64,000 bases of DNA from Microbispora bryophytorum (GTDB lineage: Bacteria; Actinomycetota; Actinomycetes; Streptosporangiales; Streptosporangiaceae): positions 1 to 64,000 of the forward strand of contig NZ_VIRL01000012.1 in NCBI RefSeq assembly GCF_006874465.1, in the 5' to 3' direction. This document shows, one piece after another, positions 54,954-64,000 of this stretch. The translations under genes and the position numbers were made by a program. The notes beneath the pieces are model-generated. The model was given only the letters and a program-made list of their open reading frames with translations, made no database searches and was not told where the DNA came from. Each line of letters opens with the position of its first letter. Position 1 is the stretch's first letter.

Positions 54954-55655
54954 TCAGGCTCCTTCCCATGGGCCGACGTCGTCCTCCTTCCACTCCAGGC
55001 GGTCGACGACCTCGATCACGCCGTTGGTCCGTTCGACCATCCGTGTGAGCACCCTCGCCTGCGAGCGGCGGTCCAGGGCACCGGTGAGCGTCACGACGCC
55101 GTCCGACACCGCGACCTCGACGCCCGACAGGTCGGCCCACAGGCAGTTCTCGACGATGTCCTGCCGGACTTCGCGGGCGATGTCGGCGTCCGCGCGGGCG
55201 AGAACCTTGAGCAGGTCGTGACGGCTGATGATGCCCATGAGCACGCCCTCGTCGTCCACGACAGGCAGGCGCTTGACGCCGTGCTGGGTCATCTGCCGCG
55301 CCGCGCTGACCACACTGGTGTACGGCCGGGTGATAACGGCAGGGGCGGACATGAGTTCGGCGGCGGTCACCCCACGGGCCCGCTCCTGGCTCCTGGCGGC
55401 CCCGTGCCCCACGGCCTCACGCAGGCGGGCGCGTAGCGGCGGCCGGTAGCCCTCCCGGTAGAACTGCTCGCGGAACTCCTCCTTGCGCAGCAGGTCGGCC
55501 TCGGAGACCACGCCGACGACGTGGCCCTCACCGTCGACGACGGGCACCGCGCTGACCTCGTGCGCGATGAGCACCTCGGCCACGTCCCTGAACGGCGTGC
55601 TGCCGTTGACGGAGGCGACCTCGCTCGTCATGACGTCTCGCACCTTCATGTGCAT
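54954..55655 (-). CDS. CBS-pair and BON domain protein
   Basis: A 233-aa protein: two CBS domains (KVRDVMTSEVASVNGSTPFRD with VPVVDGEGHVVGVVSEADLL, and MSAPAVITRPYTSV with LPVVDDEGVLMGIISRHDLL) followed by a BON domain (VEVAVSDGVVTLTGALDRRS). CBS pairs bind adenine nucleotides and report energy status. It resembles hypoxia-response proteins such as Hrp1 with an added BON domain. ATG 55655 has GGGAGGAG 7 nt upstream. Divergent from another CBS-BON gene across a 220-bp region with DevR-like boxes. Confidence 0.9.
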   Translation of the reverse strand: MHMKVRDVMTSEVASVNGSTPFRDVAEVLIAHEVSAVPVVDGEGHVVGVVSEADLLRKEEFREQFYREGYRPPLRARLREAVGHGAARSQERARGVTAAELMSAPAVITRPYTSVVSAARQMTQHGVKRLPVVDDEGVLMGIISRHDLLKVLARADADIAREVRQDIVENCLWADLSGVEVAVSDGVVTLTGALDRRSQARVLTRMVERTNGVIEVVDRLEWKEDDVGPWEGA

Positions 55656-55721
55656 GATCGGCTCCTCCCGGGCCGTCTGCCGTTCCCACTCCCATCTCAC
55701 CGCCGTACGGGCCGGATGCGA

Positions 55722-55817
55722 AGGGCCGGACGGCCCTACCGGTGGGGCCCTTCGCCATGCCCTGCCCCGGACGGCGCGATGGGTGGCCGAAAGTCCCAGG
55801 CGGTCAGGACCTTCACC
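55722..55817. promoter_or_regulatory. Candidate DosR/DevR-like boxes between divergent CBS genes
   Basis: Three elements: the palindrome AGGGCCGGACGGCCCT (55722-55737); GGCCGAAAGTCCC (55785-55797), whose reverse complement GGGACTTTCGGCC resembles DosR sites; and GGACCTTCACC (55807-55817) in the same register style. The match to the mycobacterial consensus is partial, so assignment is tentative. Confidence 0.4.
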
Positions 55818-55875
55818 GCTGACCTCGGAAGACGCGGCGAGGCACGCTGGGCACTGAGAGATGGGAGGCGTCGTC

Positions 55876-56535
55876 ATGACGGCGAAAGTGAAGGATGTCA
55901 TGGGCAAGGTCGCCATCGCGGTGCCGATGGACGCGTCGTTCGCAGACCTTGTCGCCACCATGCAGCGGTTCAAGGTGGGGGCCGTCACGGTGATCGACGC
56001 CGACCGGCGTCCGGTCGGGGTGGTGTCGGAGGACGACATCCTGCTGAAGGAGATCGATCCGGGCGAGAGCGTGCTCGACGGTCCCCGCAGGCGGGAGGAG
56101 CACCGGAAGGCGGCGGGCACGAAGGCCGGCCAGATCATGACCCGCCCCGCGATCACGGTCACCGGCGGCACGTCGGTGCGGGACGCGGCCAGGCTGATGC
56201 ACCGCAACCGCATCAAGCAGCTGCCCGTGATCGACGCGATGACCGGCCGCATCGTGGGGACGGTTCACCAGGGCGACCTGCTGCGGGTGTTCGTGCGGCC
56301 GGCGGAGGACATCCTGGCCGACATCGAGGAGATCGCCGCCCGGCTGAACCTCGGTCCCGACGACCTCCGGATCACCGTCTCCGGCGGTGTGGTCGCGATC
56401 AGCGGACAGGTGCCCCGCAGGTCGGACACCAAGCCGCTGCTGCACGCCGTACGCCGGGTCGAGGGCGTCGTCGAGGTGGACGCCGACCTCGTCTTCCTCG
56501 TGGACGACCTGCTCATCGCCCCACCGTTGCTGTGA
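55876..56535 (+). CDS. CBS-pair and BON domain protein, second copy
   Basis: A 219-aa protein: CBS 1 (VKDVMGKVAIAVPMDASFAD, RRPVGVVSEDDILLKEID), CBS 2 (MTRPAITVTGGTSVRDAARLM, GRIVGTVHQGDLLRVF), and BON (LRITVSGGVVAISGQVPRRSD). GGGAGG precedes ATG 55876; the in-frame ATG at 55861 overlaps that ribosome site and is less likely. It is followed after 19 nt by the Acg-like gene, probably as an operon. Confidence 0.9.
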   Translation: MTAKVKDVMGKVAIAVPMDASFADLVATMQRFKVGAVTVIDADRRPVGVVSEDDILLKEIDPGESVLDGPRRREEHRKAAGTKAGQIMTRPAITVTGGTSVRDAARLMHRNRIKQLPVIDAMTGRIVGTVHQGDLLRVFVRPAEDILADIEEIAARLNLGPDDLRITVSGGVVAISGQVPRRSDTKPLLHAVRRVEGVVEVDADLVFLVDDLLIAPPLL

Positions 56536-56554
56536 CCGACCACAGGGGGAGACC

Positions 56555-57544
56555 GTGAACACTCGGACCGCTGAAGGGATCGCGCCGGCCGCCAGGGCCG
56601 CGGTGGAGGCGGCCCTGTGGGCGCCCTCGATCCACAACACCCAGCCCTGGTCGTTCGGCGTCTCGGGCGACGAGATCTGCCTGCGCGCCGACCCCGACAG
56701 GAAGCTGCGGGTCTCCGACCCCACCGGCCGGCAGATGACGATCAGTTGCGGCGCCGCGCTGTTCAACGTGCGGATCATGCTGGAGGCGCTCGGCTACGAG
56801 CCCCAGGTGCGGCGCTTCCCCGATCCGGAGCGTCCGCTGCTGCTGGCCACCGTACGCGTGCGGCCGGGGCGAGAGCCGGGCGAGCACACCCGCCTGTTGC
56901 ATGCGGAGATCGAGCGCCGCCGCACCCACCGGTCCGGGTTCACCGCTCTGCCGGTGCCCGACCGCCTCGTCGACTCGCTCGTGGCCGAGGCGGCGGAGGA
57001 GGACGGCCATCTGAGACCGATCGGGTCGGAGTCCTCCGCGCGGGTGCTCGCCGCGCTCACCGGCGCGGCCCAGGACGTGCAGTCGCAGAACCGGCTGTTC
57101 GTCCTCGAACTCATGCGCTGGGCCCGGCCGCCCGGCAGTTCACGCCGCGACGGGGTGCCCGCGGCGGGCTATCCGACCGATCCGCGGCGTACGCATCCCC
57201 AGCACTTCGCACCGCGCGACTACGCCCGGGGCCACGAGTGGGGAATGGCGCCGGACGAGCGGGTGTCGGTGTCGACGGGCCTCGTGGCGTTGCTCACCAC
57301 CGCGGGCGACGGCCGGGAGGACTGGCTGCGCGCGGGTGAGGCGCTGCAACGGACGCTGCTGCACGCCTCCGCGTACGGCGTGAGCGTGGCCTTCCACACG
57401 CAGGCACTGGAGATGCCTGAGTTGCGGGAGTTCATCCGCAGGCACCTGTGCTCGGGAGAGGCGCCGCAGATGGTCATGCGGCTGGGGTTCGTCATCGACG
57501 AGAGCGAGAGCGTCCGCCGCGCGGCCTCCGACGTGGTGGACTGA
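56555..57544 (+). CDS. Acg-like nitroreductase family protein
   Basis: A 329-aa FMN-binding-like protein of the Acg (Rv2032) group: EAALWAPSIHNTQPWSFGV, ERRRTHRSGFTALPVPDRL and LHASAYGVSVAFHTQALEMP. Acg proteins look like a nitroreductase dimer in one chain and may store rather than use flavin. In mycobacteria acg belongs to the DosR dormancy regulon. GTG start with GGGGGAG upstream. Confidence 0.87.
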   Translation: MNTRTAEGIAPAARAAVEAALWAPSIHNTQPWSFGVSGDEICLRADPDRKLRVSDPTGRQMTISCGAALFNVRIMLEALGYEPQVRRFPDPERPLLLATVRVRPGREPGEHTRLLHAEIERRRTHRSGFTALPVPDRLVDSLVAEAAEEDGHLRPIGSESSARVLAALTGAAQDVQSQNRLFVLELMRWARPPGSSRRDGVPAAGYPTDPRRTHPQHFAPRDYARGHEWGMAPDERVSVSTGLVALLTTAGDGREDWLRAGEALQRTLLHASAYGVSVAFHTQALEMPELREFIRRHLCSGEAPQMVMRLGFVIDESESVRRAASDVVD

Positions 57545-57592
57545 TTCGGCGGGCGTGGACGGCCCCGTCCGGGGAAGTGGGATCTCCTGTGA

Positions 57593-59992
<2,400 letters not shown>

Positions 59993-60424
59993 TCACCTCA
60001 TGTTCTGCGAGACGTCGCAGGACCCGCCGCCGGGGGCGCAGTAGGCGCCCTGGCTGCTGATCTTCCCGGCGGAGGTGACGGAGGTCGACTGCGGGCCGCT
60101 CAGGAGCGAGGGCGTGTAGACGCCGTTGAGGTTCTGGATGTTCCGGCCACGGCCCGACTTGTACTGCCTGGCGCTGGTCCGCCCGCCTCGGGCCACCTGG
60201 TAACCGCGCGGGCCGGGCCTGGGCCTGGCCTTCGCCTTCGCATGGGCCGGCGCCTTCGCATCGGCCGCGGCCGCTTGCGGCTTGCGGCGCAGCGGAGCGG
60301 AGGCCGCGTCCGCCGATTCCGGAACGGCGAGACCGGCCAGCGAGACGACGAGCGCGGCGACCGCAAGCCGCCGCACCGCCGAGACGAGATCGGTTCGGAA
60401 GACGTCCGCGCAGTGACGAGACAC
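59993..60424 (-). CDS. Small secreted protein of unknown function
   Basis: A 143-aa protein starting at GTG 60424, with a signal peptide (basic AVRR, hydrophobic LAVAALVVSLAGLAV, cleavage near ADA). The mature part begins with an Ala/Lys/Pro-rich linker and ends in a small domain with two cysteines (YCAPGGGSCDVSQ). I do not recognise it. A longer in-frame start at 60466 is possible. Its stop directly abuts the stop of the convergent kinase gene. Confidence 0.6.
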   Translation of the reverse strand: MSRHCADVFRTDLVSAVRRLAVAALVVSLAGLAVPESADAASAPLRRKPQAAAADAKAPAHAKAKARPRPGPRGYQVARGGRTSARQYKSGRGRNIQNLNGVYTPSLLSGPQSTSVTSAGKISSQGAYCAPGGGSCDVSQNMR

Positions 60425-60466
60425 CTGGCCACCACCTGCCCATGCGCCAGTGGATATAAGCGACAT

Positions 60467-60480
60467 GGGGCATATGCCCC
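60467..60480. promoter_or_regulatory. Perfect palindrome GGGGCATATGCCCC
   Basis: A 14-bp perfect dyad in the divergent region between the secreted-protein gene and the lactonase gene, 43 nt upstream of the former. It is a good candidate for a dimeric repressor site. Nothing else is identified in 60425-60612. Confidence 0.5.
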
Positions 60481-60612
60481 TATCGCCGGAGTCTCGTCGG
60501 CGTCCTGGGGAACTCCGGCACGGATGATTACTCCGTCCCGGCGCGGTCGCCTACCCGGCCCCGTCCGGCCGATACCATGCGTTATCCCGACGAGCTGAGC
60601 CTTGGAGCGCGA

Positions 60613-61596
60613 ATGTCCCGACCCGGTCTGGTGATCGGCGGATACACCTCCGACACGGAGGGCTCGGGCCCCGGCCTGACGGTGGCCCGGTCGCACGCGG
60701 ACGGGCGGCTGGAGGCGGTGGGCGAGACGACCGTCTCCGGTCCGTCGTTCGTCGTCGCGCACCCCCGGCTGCCGCTGCTGTACGCGGTGCTCGAACGCGC
60801 CGCGGACGGCGGGCTCGCGGTCTTCGCCGACGACGATCCCGCCCCCCGGCTCCTGGCCGAGCACCCCAGCGGGGGCTCGCTGCCGTGCCACCTGGCGCTC
60901 GACCCCGAGGGCCGGTGGCTGGCGATCGCCAACTACGGCGACGGGACCGTCACGGCCTACCGGCTGGGTGAGGACGGGATGCCCGAGCCCGGCCCGCTGA
61001 CGTTCCCGCACGAGGGCCGCGGCCCCCGTCCGGACCGGCAGGAGGGCCCGCACGCGCACCAGGCGGTCTTCGGGCCCGGCGGAGTGCTGTACGTGACCGA
61101 CCTCGGCACCGACCAGATGCGCCGCTTCCTGCCGGGCATGCGCCCGCATCCGGACGGCCCCGTACGGCTGGCCCCCGGCAGCGGCCCGCGGCACTTCCTG
61201 CACCACGAGGGGCACTGGTACGTCACCGGCGAGCTCGACGGCACCGTGCGCGTCTACGACGACGAGTGGCGCGAGGCGGGCGCGGTGCGGGCGAGCGGCG
61301 GCGACAACCTCCCCGCTCACATCGCGCTGTCCGCCGACGGCCGCCATCTGTACGTCGCCAACCGCGGGCCGGACACCATCAGCGTCTTCGAGGTGGACGG
61401 GCCCCGTCTCACGATGACGGCCGAAGTGCCGTCGGGGGGAAGCTGGCCACGCCACTTCGCGATCGACGGCGACCGCCTCTACGTCGCCAACCAGCGGTCC
61501 GACTCCGTCGCCGTGCTGGCGCTCAGGGACGGGCTGCCCGAGCCGACCGGTCAGGCGCTGACGGTGGGCACCCCTTCGTGCGTGCTCATCCGGTAG
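60613..61596 (+). CDS. Lactonase family beta-propeller protein
   Basis: A 327-aa seven-bladed propeller of the YbhE/6-phosphogluconolactonase (lactonase) family: VIGGYTSDTEGSGPGLTVA, PCHLALDPEGRWLAIANYG, GPHAHQAVFGPGGVLYVTDLG, GPRHFLHHEGHWYVTGEL and HIALSADGRHLYVANRGPDT. There is no signal peptide. It could hydrolyse a sugar lactone. ATG 60613 is preferred (TTGGAG upstream). Confidence 0.9.
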   Translation: MSRPGLVIGGYTSDTEGSGPGLTVARSHADGRLEAVGETTVSGPSFVVAHPRLPLLYAVLERAADGGLAVFADDDPAPRLLAEHPSGGSLPCHLALDPEGRWLAIANYGDGTVTAYRLGEDGMPEPGPLTFPHEGRGPRPDRQEGPHAHQAVFGPGGVLYVTDLGTDQMRRFLPGMRPHPDGPVRLAPGSGPRHFLHHEGHWYVTGELDGTVRVYDDEWREAGAVRASGGDNLPAHIALSADGRHLYVANRGPDTISVFEVDGPRLTMTAEVPSGGSWPRHFAIDGDRLYVANQRSDSVAVLALRDGLPEPTGQALTVGTPSCVLIR

Positions 61597-61600
61597 GTCG

Positions 61601-62452
61601 TCAGAGCACCTGGCCGACGCCGCCGACGATCCACACCCGCTGTGCCTGCCCGGTGCTCTGGGGGATCCGCGGCCGCCACTGGCGGATGTAGACGAGGCCG
61701 GGATCGACGAGTTCCGTGCCGTCGAAGAAGCGCAGCACCTTCTCCCGGTCCCGCGTCGCGTCGTCGGCCTGCGGCACGATCTGCCGGAACAGGTCGACGA
61801 TCGGCGCGGCCAGCTCGGGACGGCTGTCGAAGACGGCGTGACCGATGGCCAGGTAGCTGCCCGGGGCGAGGTGGTCGCGCAGGTGGGCCACGCACTTGTA
61901 CGGCTCGACGGCGTCGGGGAGGTACTGCAGCCGGGCCGGGATCAGCACCCCGACCGGCTGCGTGAAGTCGATGAGCCGGAGCATCTCGGGGTCGGCGAGC
62001 ATCTCCGCCGGGCGCAGGATGGAGCCGTCGACCACCCCGGTGCAGGTGTCGCGGGCGAGCACGGCCCGCGCGTGGTTGAGCACCACCGGGTCGTCGTCGA
62101 CGTACACCACGCGGGCGCCGGGCGCGAGCTCCTGGGCGACTTCGTGGGTGTTGCGCCGGGTCGGCAGCCCGGACGCCACGTTGAGGAACTGCCGCACGCC
62201 CTGCTCGATGAGGAAGCGCACCACCCGCTCCAGGAACTCCCGGGTGTCCACCGCCATCGTCTTGACCTCGGGCGCGATGGCCGTCAGCTGCTCGGCGAAC
62301 CTCCGGTCCGCGGCGAAGTTGTCCTTGCCTCCGAGCAGGTAGTCGCTCATCCGGGCGATGTTCGCGGTGCCGGTGCTGAGACCCGCCACCTTGACGGGCC
62401 GTTCGCCCCCGCCCGGCTCCGTGCCGCCCAAACCGCCTCCCTCGCTCGTCAT
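61601..62452 (-). CDS. PF04672-type SAM-dependent methyltransferase
   Basis: A 283-aa protein of the actinobacterial S-adenosylmethionine methyltransferase family PF04672 (DUF574): TGTANIARMSDYLLGGKDNFAADR, FLNVASGLPTRRNTHEVAQ, VVYVDDDPVVLNHARAVL, and PEMLRLIDFTQPVGVLI. Members are numerous in filamentous actinomycetes and their substrates are unknown. In many members the Rossmann loop reads DxGxGxP; here it is NVASGLP. It is convergent with the lactonase gene (4-bp gap). Confidence 0.9.
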   Translation of the reverse strand: MTSEGGGLGGTEPGGGERPVKVAGLSTGTANIARMSDYLLGGKDNFAADRRFAEQLTAIAPEVKTMAVDTREFLERVVRFLIEQGVRQFLNVASGLPTRRNTHEVAQELAPGARVVYVDDDPVVLNHARAVLARDTCTGVVDGSILRPAEMLADPEMLRLIDFTQPVGVLIPARLQYLPDAVEPYKCVAHLRDHLAPGSYLAIGHAVFDSRPELAAPIVDLFRQIVPQADDATRDREKVLRFFDGTELVDPGLVYIRQWRPRIPQSTGQAQRVWIVGGVGQVL

Positions 62453-62474
62453 CAGTCCGCCGGTAATTATCGCC

Positions 62475-63290
62475 TCAATCCCACCAGAACGACCAGGCGT
62501 TCTGGCCCACGATCTGTTCGGCGTAGTCGGCCAGTGTGCCCGGGCCCTGAAGGACGCTGTCGGGGCAGAACGTCCAGTGCTCGGCCGCCACGTGCAGCGC
62601 GTGCGCGGGGGTGGCGGGCGGCGCGGCGACGCTAAGGTCCAGCGTGTTGAACCCCATGCCGACCACCCGCGCCCCGAACCGCTCCTCCCAGCTGCGCACG
62701 ACGGCCGCCAGGGGCACGGTCCACTCGTTGTGGTGCAGCGCCCCCTGCCAGCCCATGGCGACCATCGCGTCGGCGCCGCGGTCCACCGCGGCGAGCCCGA
62801 GCGGCGTCATCCGCTCGGCCACCACGTCGGCGTACCAGTCGGCGACCACGTCGGGGTCGGCCACGAGCGCGGCGGGCGGTGCGATCCCGGGGCACTCGGC
62901 TCCGAACGGCGCGAGGTAGGCCTCGTGGCCCAGCAGCAGGTCCTGCCACGCCTCGGCCATGAACCCGGCCGCGCTGTAGTAGCCGACCTGGTCGGGCGAG
63001 TCCGGCGCGATCTGCCCGGCCGACCAGGGCTGCACGCCGTCCTCCAGCAGCATCGGCCACAGGCCCGACCGGGGGTGCTCGGCGCGCAGCCGGGCCCACA
63101 GCCCGGCGGGCACCGGCTCGTCGCTCAGCCAGAACGAGGGGCGGTGATGGGCGCGCAGCCGGTCGTAGTCGGGGTCCGGCCACACGAGGGAACCGGACGG
63201 CAGGTCGACGGACAGCACCCGCCCGTCGCCGCCGTCGCCGAACAGCAGCTCCAGGCCCGTGGGGAGCCGCCGACGCTCGTGAACCGACAT
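62475..63290 (-). CDS. DUF4253 domain protein
   Basis: A 271-aa cytosolic protein. The C-terminal DUF4253 is recognised by MVAMGWQGALHHNEWTVPLA, VVRSWEERFGARVVGMGFNTL and AAEHWTFCPDSVLQG. The N-terminal half (WLSDEPVPAGLWARLRAEHP) is typical of actinomycete members. The function is unknown. It lies 22 nt upstream of the methyltransferase gene in the same orientation. Confidence 0.85.
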   Translation of the reverse strand: MSVHERRRLPTGLELLFGDGGDGRVLSVDLPSGSLVWPDPDYDRLRAHHRPSFWLSDEPVPAGLWARLRAEHPRSGLWPMLLEDGVQPWSAGQIAPDSPDQVGYYSAAGFMAEAWQDLLLGHEAYLAPFGAECPGIAPPAALVADPDVVADWYADVVAERMTPLGLAAVDRGADAMVAMGWQGALHHNEWTVPLAAVVRSWEERFGARVVGMGFNTLDLSVAAPPATPAHALHVAAEHWTFCPDSVLQGPGTLADYAEQIVGQNAWSFWWD

Positions 63291-63348
63291 GCGCCAATAA
63301 TGTCGGACCCGGCCTTGGCGCGTCCCGTGAGGGCGATCATTACGGGGA

Positions 63349-64000
63349 TCACGGGACGTCGAGCCGGCACAGCCCCTCGGCGAGAACCTTCATGGTCAGG
63401 CGCGTACGGCTGTCGCAACCCAGCTTGGCGAAGATGTGCTCCAGATGGGTGGTCACGGTGCGCACGCTCAGGACGAGCGCGGCGGCGATCTGGGGGTTGG
63501 AGTCGCCCTGCGCGACCCGGGTGAGCACCTCGATCTCGCGCGAGGTCAGGTCGTACGGCAGGGCGCACGGGCGCTCGGCGATGACCGCGCCCTGGATGGA
63601 GCCGTGGAAGCCCACGCCGGCCCGGTGGAGGCGCAGCTCGCGCCACTGGCCGGTGCCGTCCGGCCACAGCCCCCGGCGCGACAGCTCGCGGGAGTCGATG
63701 AACGCCCTGGCCAGCTCCGCCATCGCCGGCTCGGCCGCGAGCGCCTCCGACGCGGGCCATCCGGCCACGTCCCTGCGCCGCCCGCCCCGTTCGTACGCCA
63801 CGGCGTGGAAGCCGGGCGGCAGGCCCATCGGGTCGATGACGCAGCGGGTCACGTCGGTGAGGTGGGCCAGGGCGGGGGAGACCGCGCTGATCACGGCGGG
63901 CGCCTCGGGCGGCAGGTCCGCGCGGGAGCCGACGTGCAGCAGCCCGGTGTAGCGCCCGCCGGTCAGGAACAGCGGCGTCGTGATCCCCGCGCGCCAGCCG
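63349..64000 (-). CDS. LuxR-family regulator with GAF-like N-terminal part (partial)
   Basis: The frame is open to the window edge, so the 5' end is missing. The visible 216 residues begin in a GAF-like region (ITTPLFLTGGRYTGLLHVGS) and end in a LuxR HTH: LTSREIEVLTRVAQGDSNPQ, then AALVLSVRTVTTHLEHIFAKLG. It is a likely signal-sensing transcription factor, not a clear response regulator, since no phospho-acceptor domain is visible. The region 63291-63348 downstream holds nothing notable. Confidence 0.88.
   Translation of the reverse strand, partial: GWRAGITTPLFLTGGRYTGLLHVGSRADLPPEAPAVISAVSPALAHLTDVTRCVIDPMGLPPGFHAVAYERGGRRRDVAGWPASEALAAEPAMAELARAFIDSRELSRRGLWPDGTGQWRELRLHRAGVGFHGSIQGAVIAERPCALPYDLTSREIEVLTRVAQGDSNPQIAAALVLSVRTVTTHLEHIFAKLGCDSRTRLTMKVLAEGLCRLDVP

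Noticed and set aside
63349..64000. The DevR response regulator partner of the DevS-like kinase
   Set aside because: The LuxR protein here has a GAF-like rather than receiver N-terminal region in the visible part, so it is not a NarL-type response regulator.

Overview
The window is from a high-GC actinobacterium. The Pup-proteasome genes (pup, prcB, prcA, pafA, pafB, pafC), Tat genes, HelY and HelD helicases, many GTG starts, frequent 4-nt stop/start overlaps and several apparently leaderless genes all point to a filamentous actinomycete. Streptosporangiales is my best guess from the protein resemblances, but this is inference and no rRNA is present.

Region 1 (1-26,800) is the proteasome neighbourhood. 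A Ser/Thr kinase faces away from pup. Between pup and prcB lies a minus-strand sugar cassette: a PHP-domain protein, a Gfo/Idh/MocA oxidoreductase and a GH38 alpha-mannosidase. A 57-codon tail of a MalK-type ABC ATPase heads the cassette. After prcBA come a lipoprotein, pafA, an FKBP lipoprotein, a GH46 chitosanase, an Fe-S-type HTH regulator with a DUF3291 protein, a DUF3866 protein, pafBC, a 47-aa membrane protein, tatAC, a diacylglycerol-kinase-like protein, helY, and a minus-strand run of PP2C phosphatase, 5'-3' exonuclease and RNB ribonuclease.

Region 2 (27,000-37,900) holds an M24 peptidase, a TPR protein and a tightly coupled six-gene operon of the STM4011-STM4015 families. The operon has two LRR-like STM4015 paralogues, an ATP-grasp-like protein, an alkaline-phosphatase-superfamily hydrolase and two radical SAM proteins. 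As far as I know its pathway is uncharacterised, and it is the best candidate here for an undescribed biochemical system. A DUF6745 gene pair and an Lrp regulator follow.

Region 3 (37,866-44,520) matches the order of the Streptomyces chitosan-oligosaccharide operon: ROK repressor, binding protein, two permeases, GH4 hydrolase and sugar kinase (csnREFGHK). A perfect palindrome precedes the repressor gene. A near copy precedes the GH46 chitosanase gene 30 kb away, which suggests one regulon for secreted chitosanase and product uptake.

Region 4 (44,650-54,930) contains helD, an unusually long leader, lnt and ppm1 (translationally coupled), fxsA, a PRC-barrel protein and a DUF222/HNH protein with a very large low-complexity insert in a locally AT-richer setting.

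Region 5 (54,950-60,000) looks like a DosR/DevR-type dormancy island: two divergent CBS-BON genes with candidate DevR-like boxes, an Acg-like nitroreductase, an Rv1733c-like membrane protein and a DevS-like GAF histidine kinase that keeps the residue aligned with the haem ligand. The window closes with a small secreted protein, a lactonase-type beta-propeller, a PF04672 methyltransferase, a DUF4253 protein and a LuxR regulator cut by the window edge. No tRNA, rRNA, CRISPR array or complete insertion sequence was seen.
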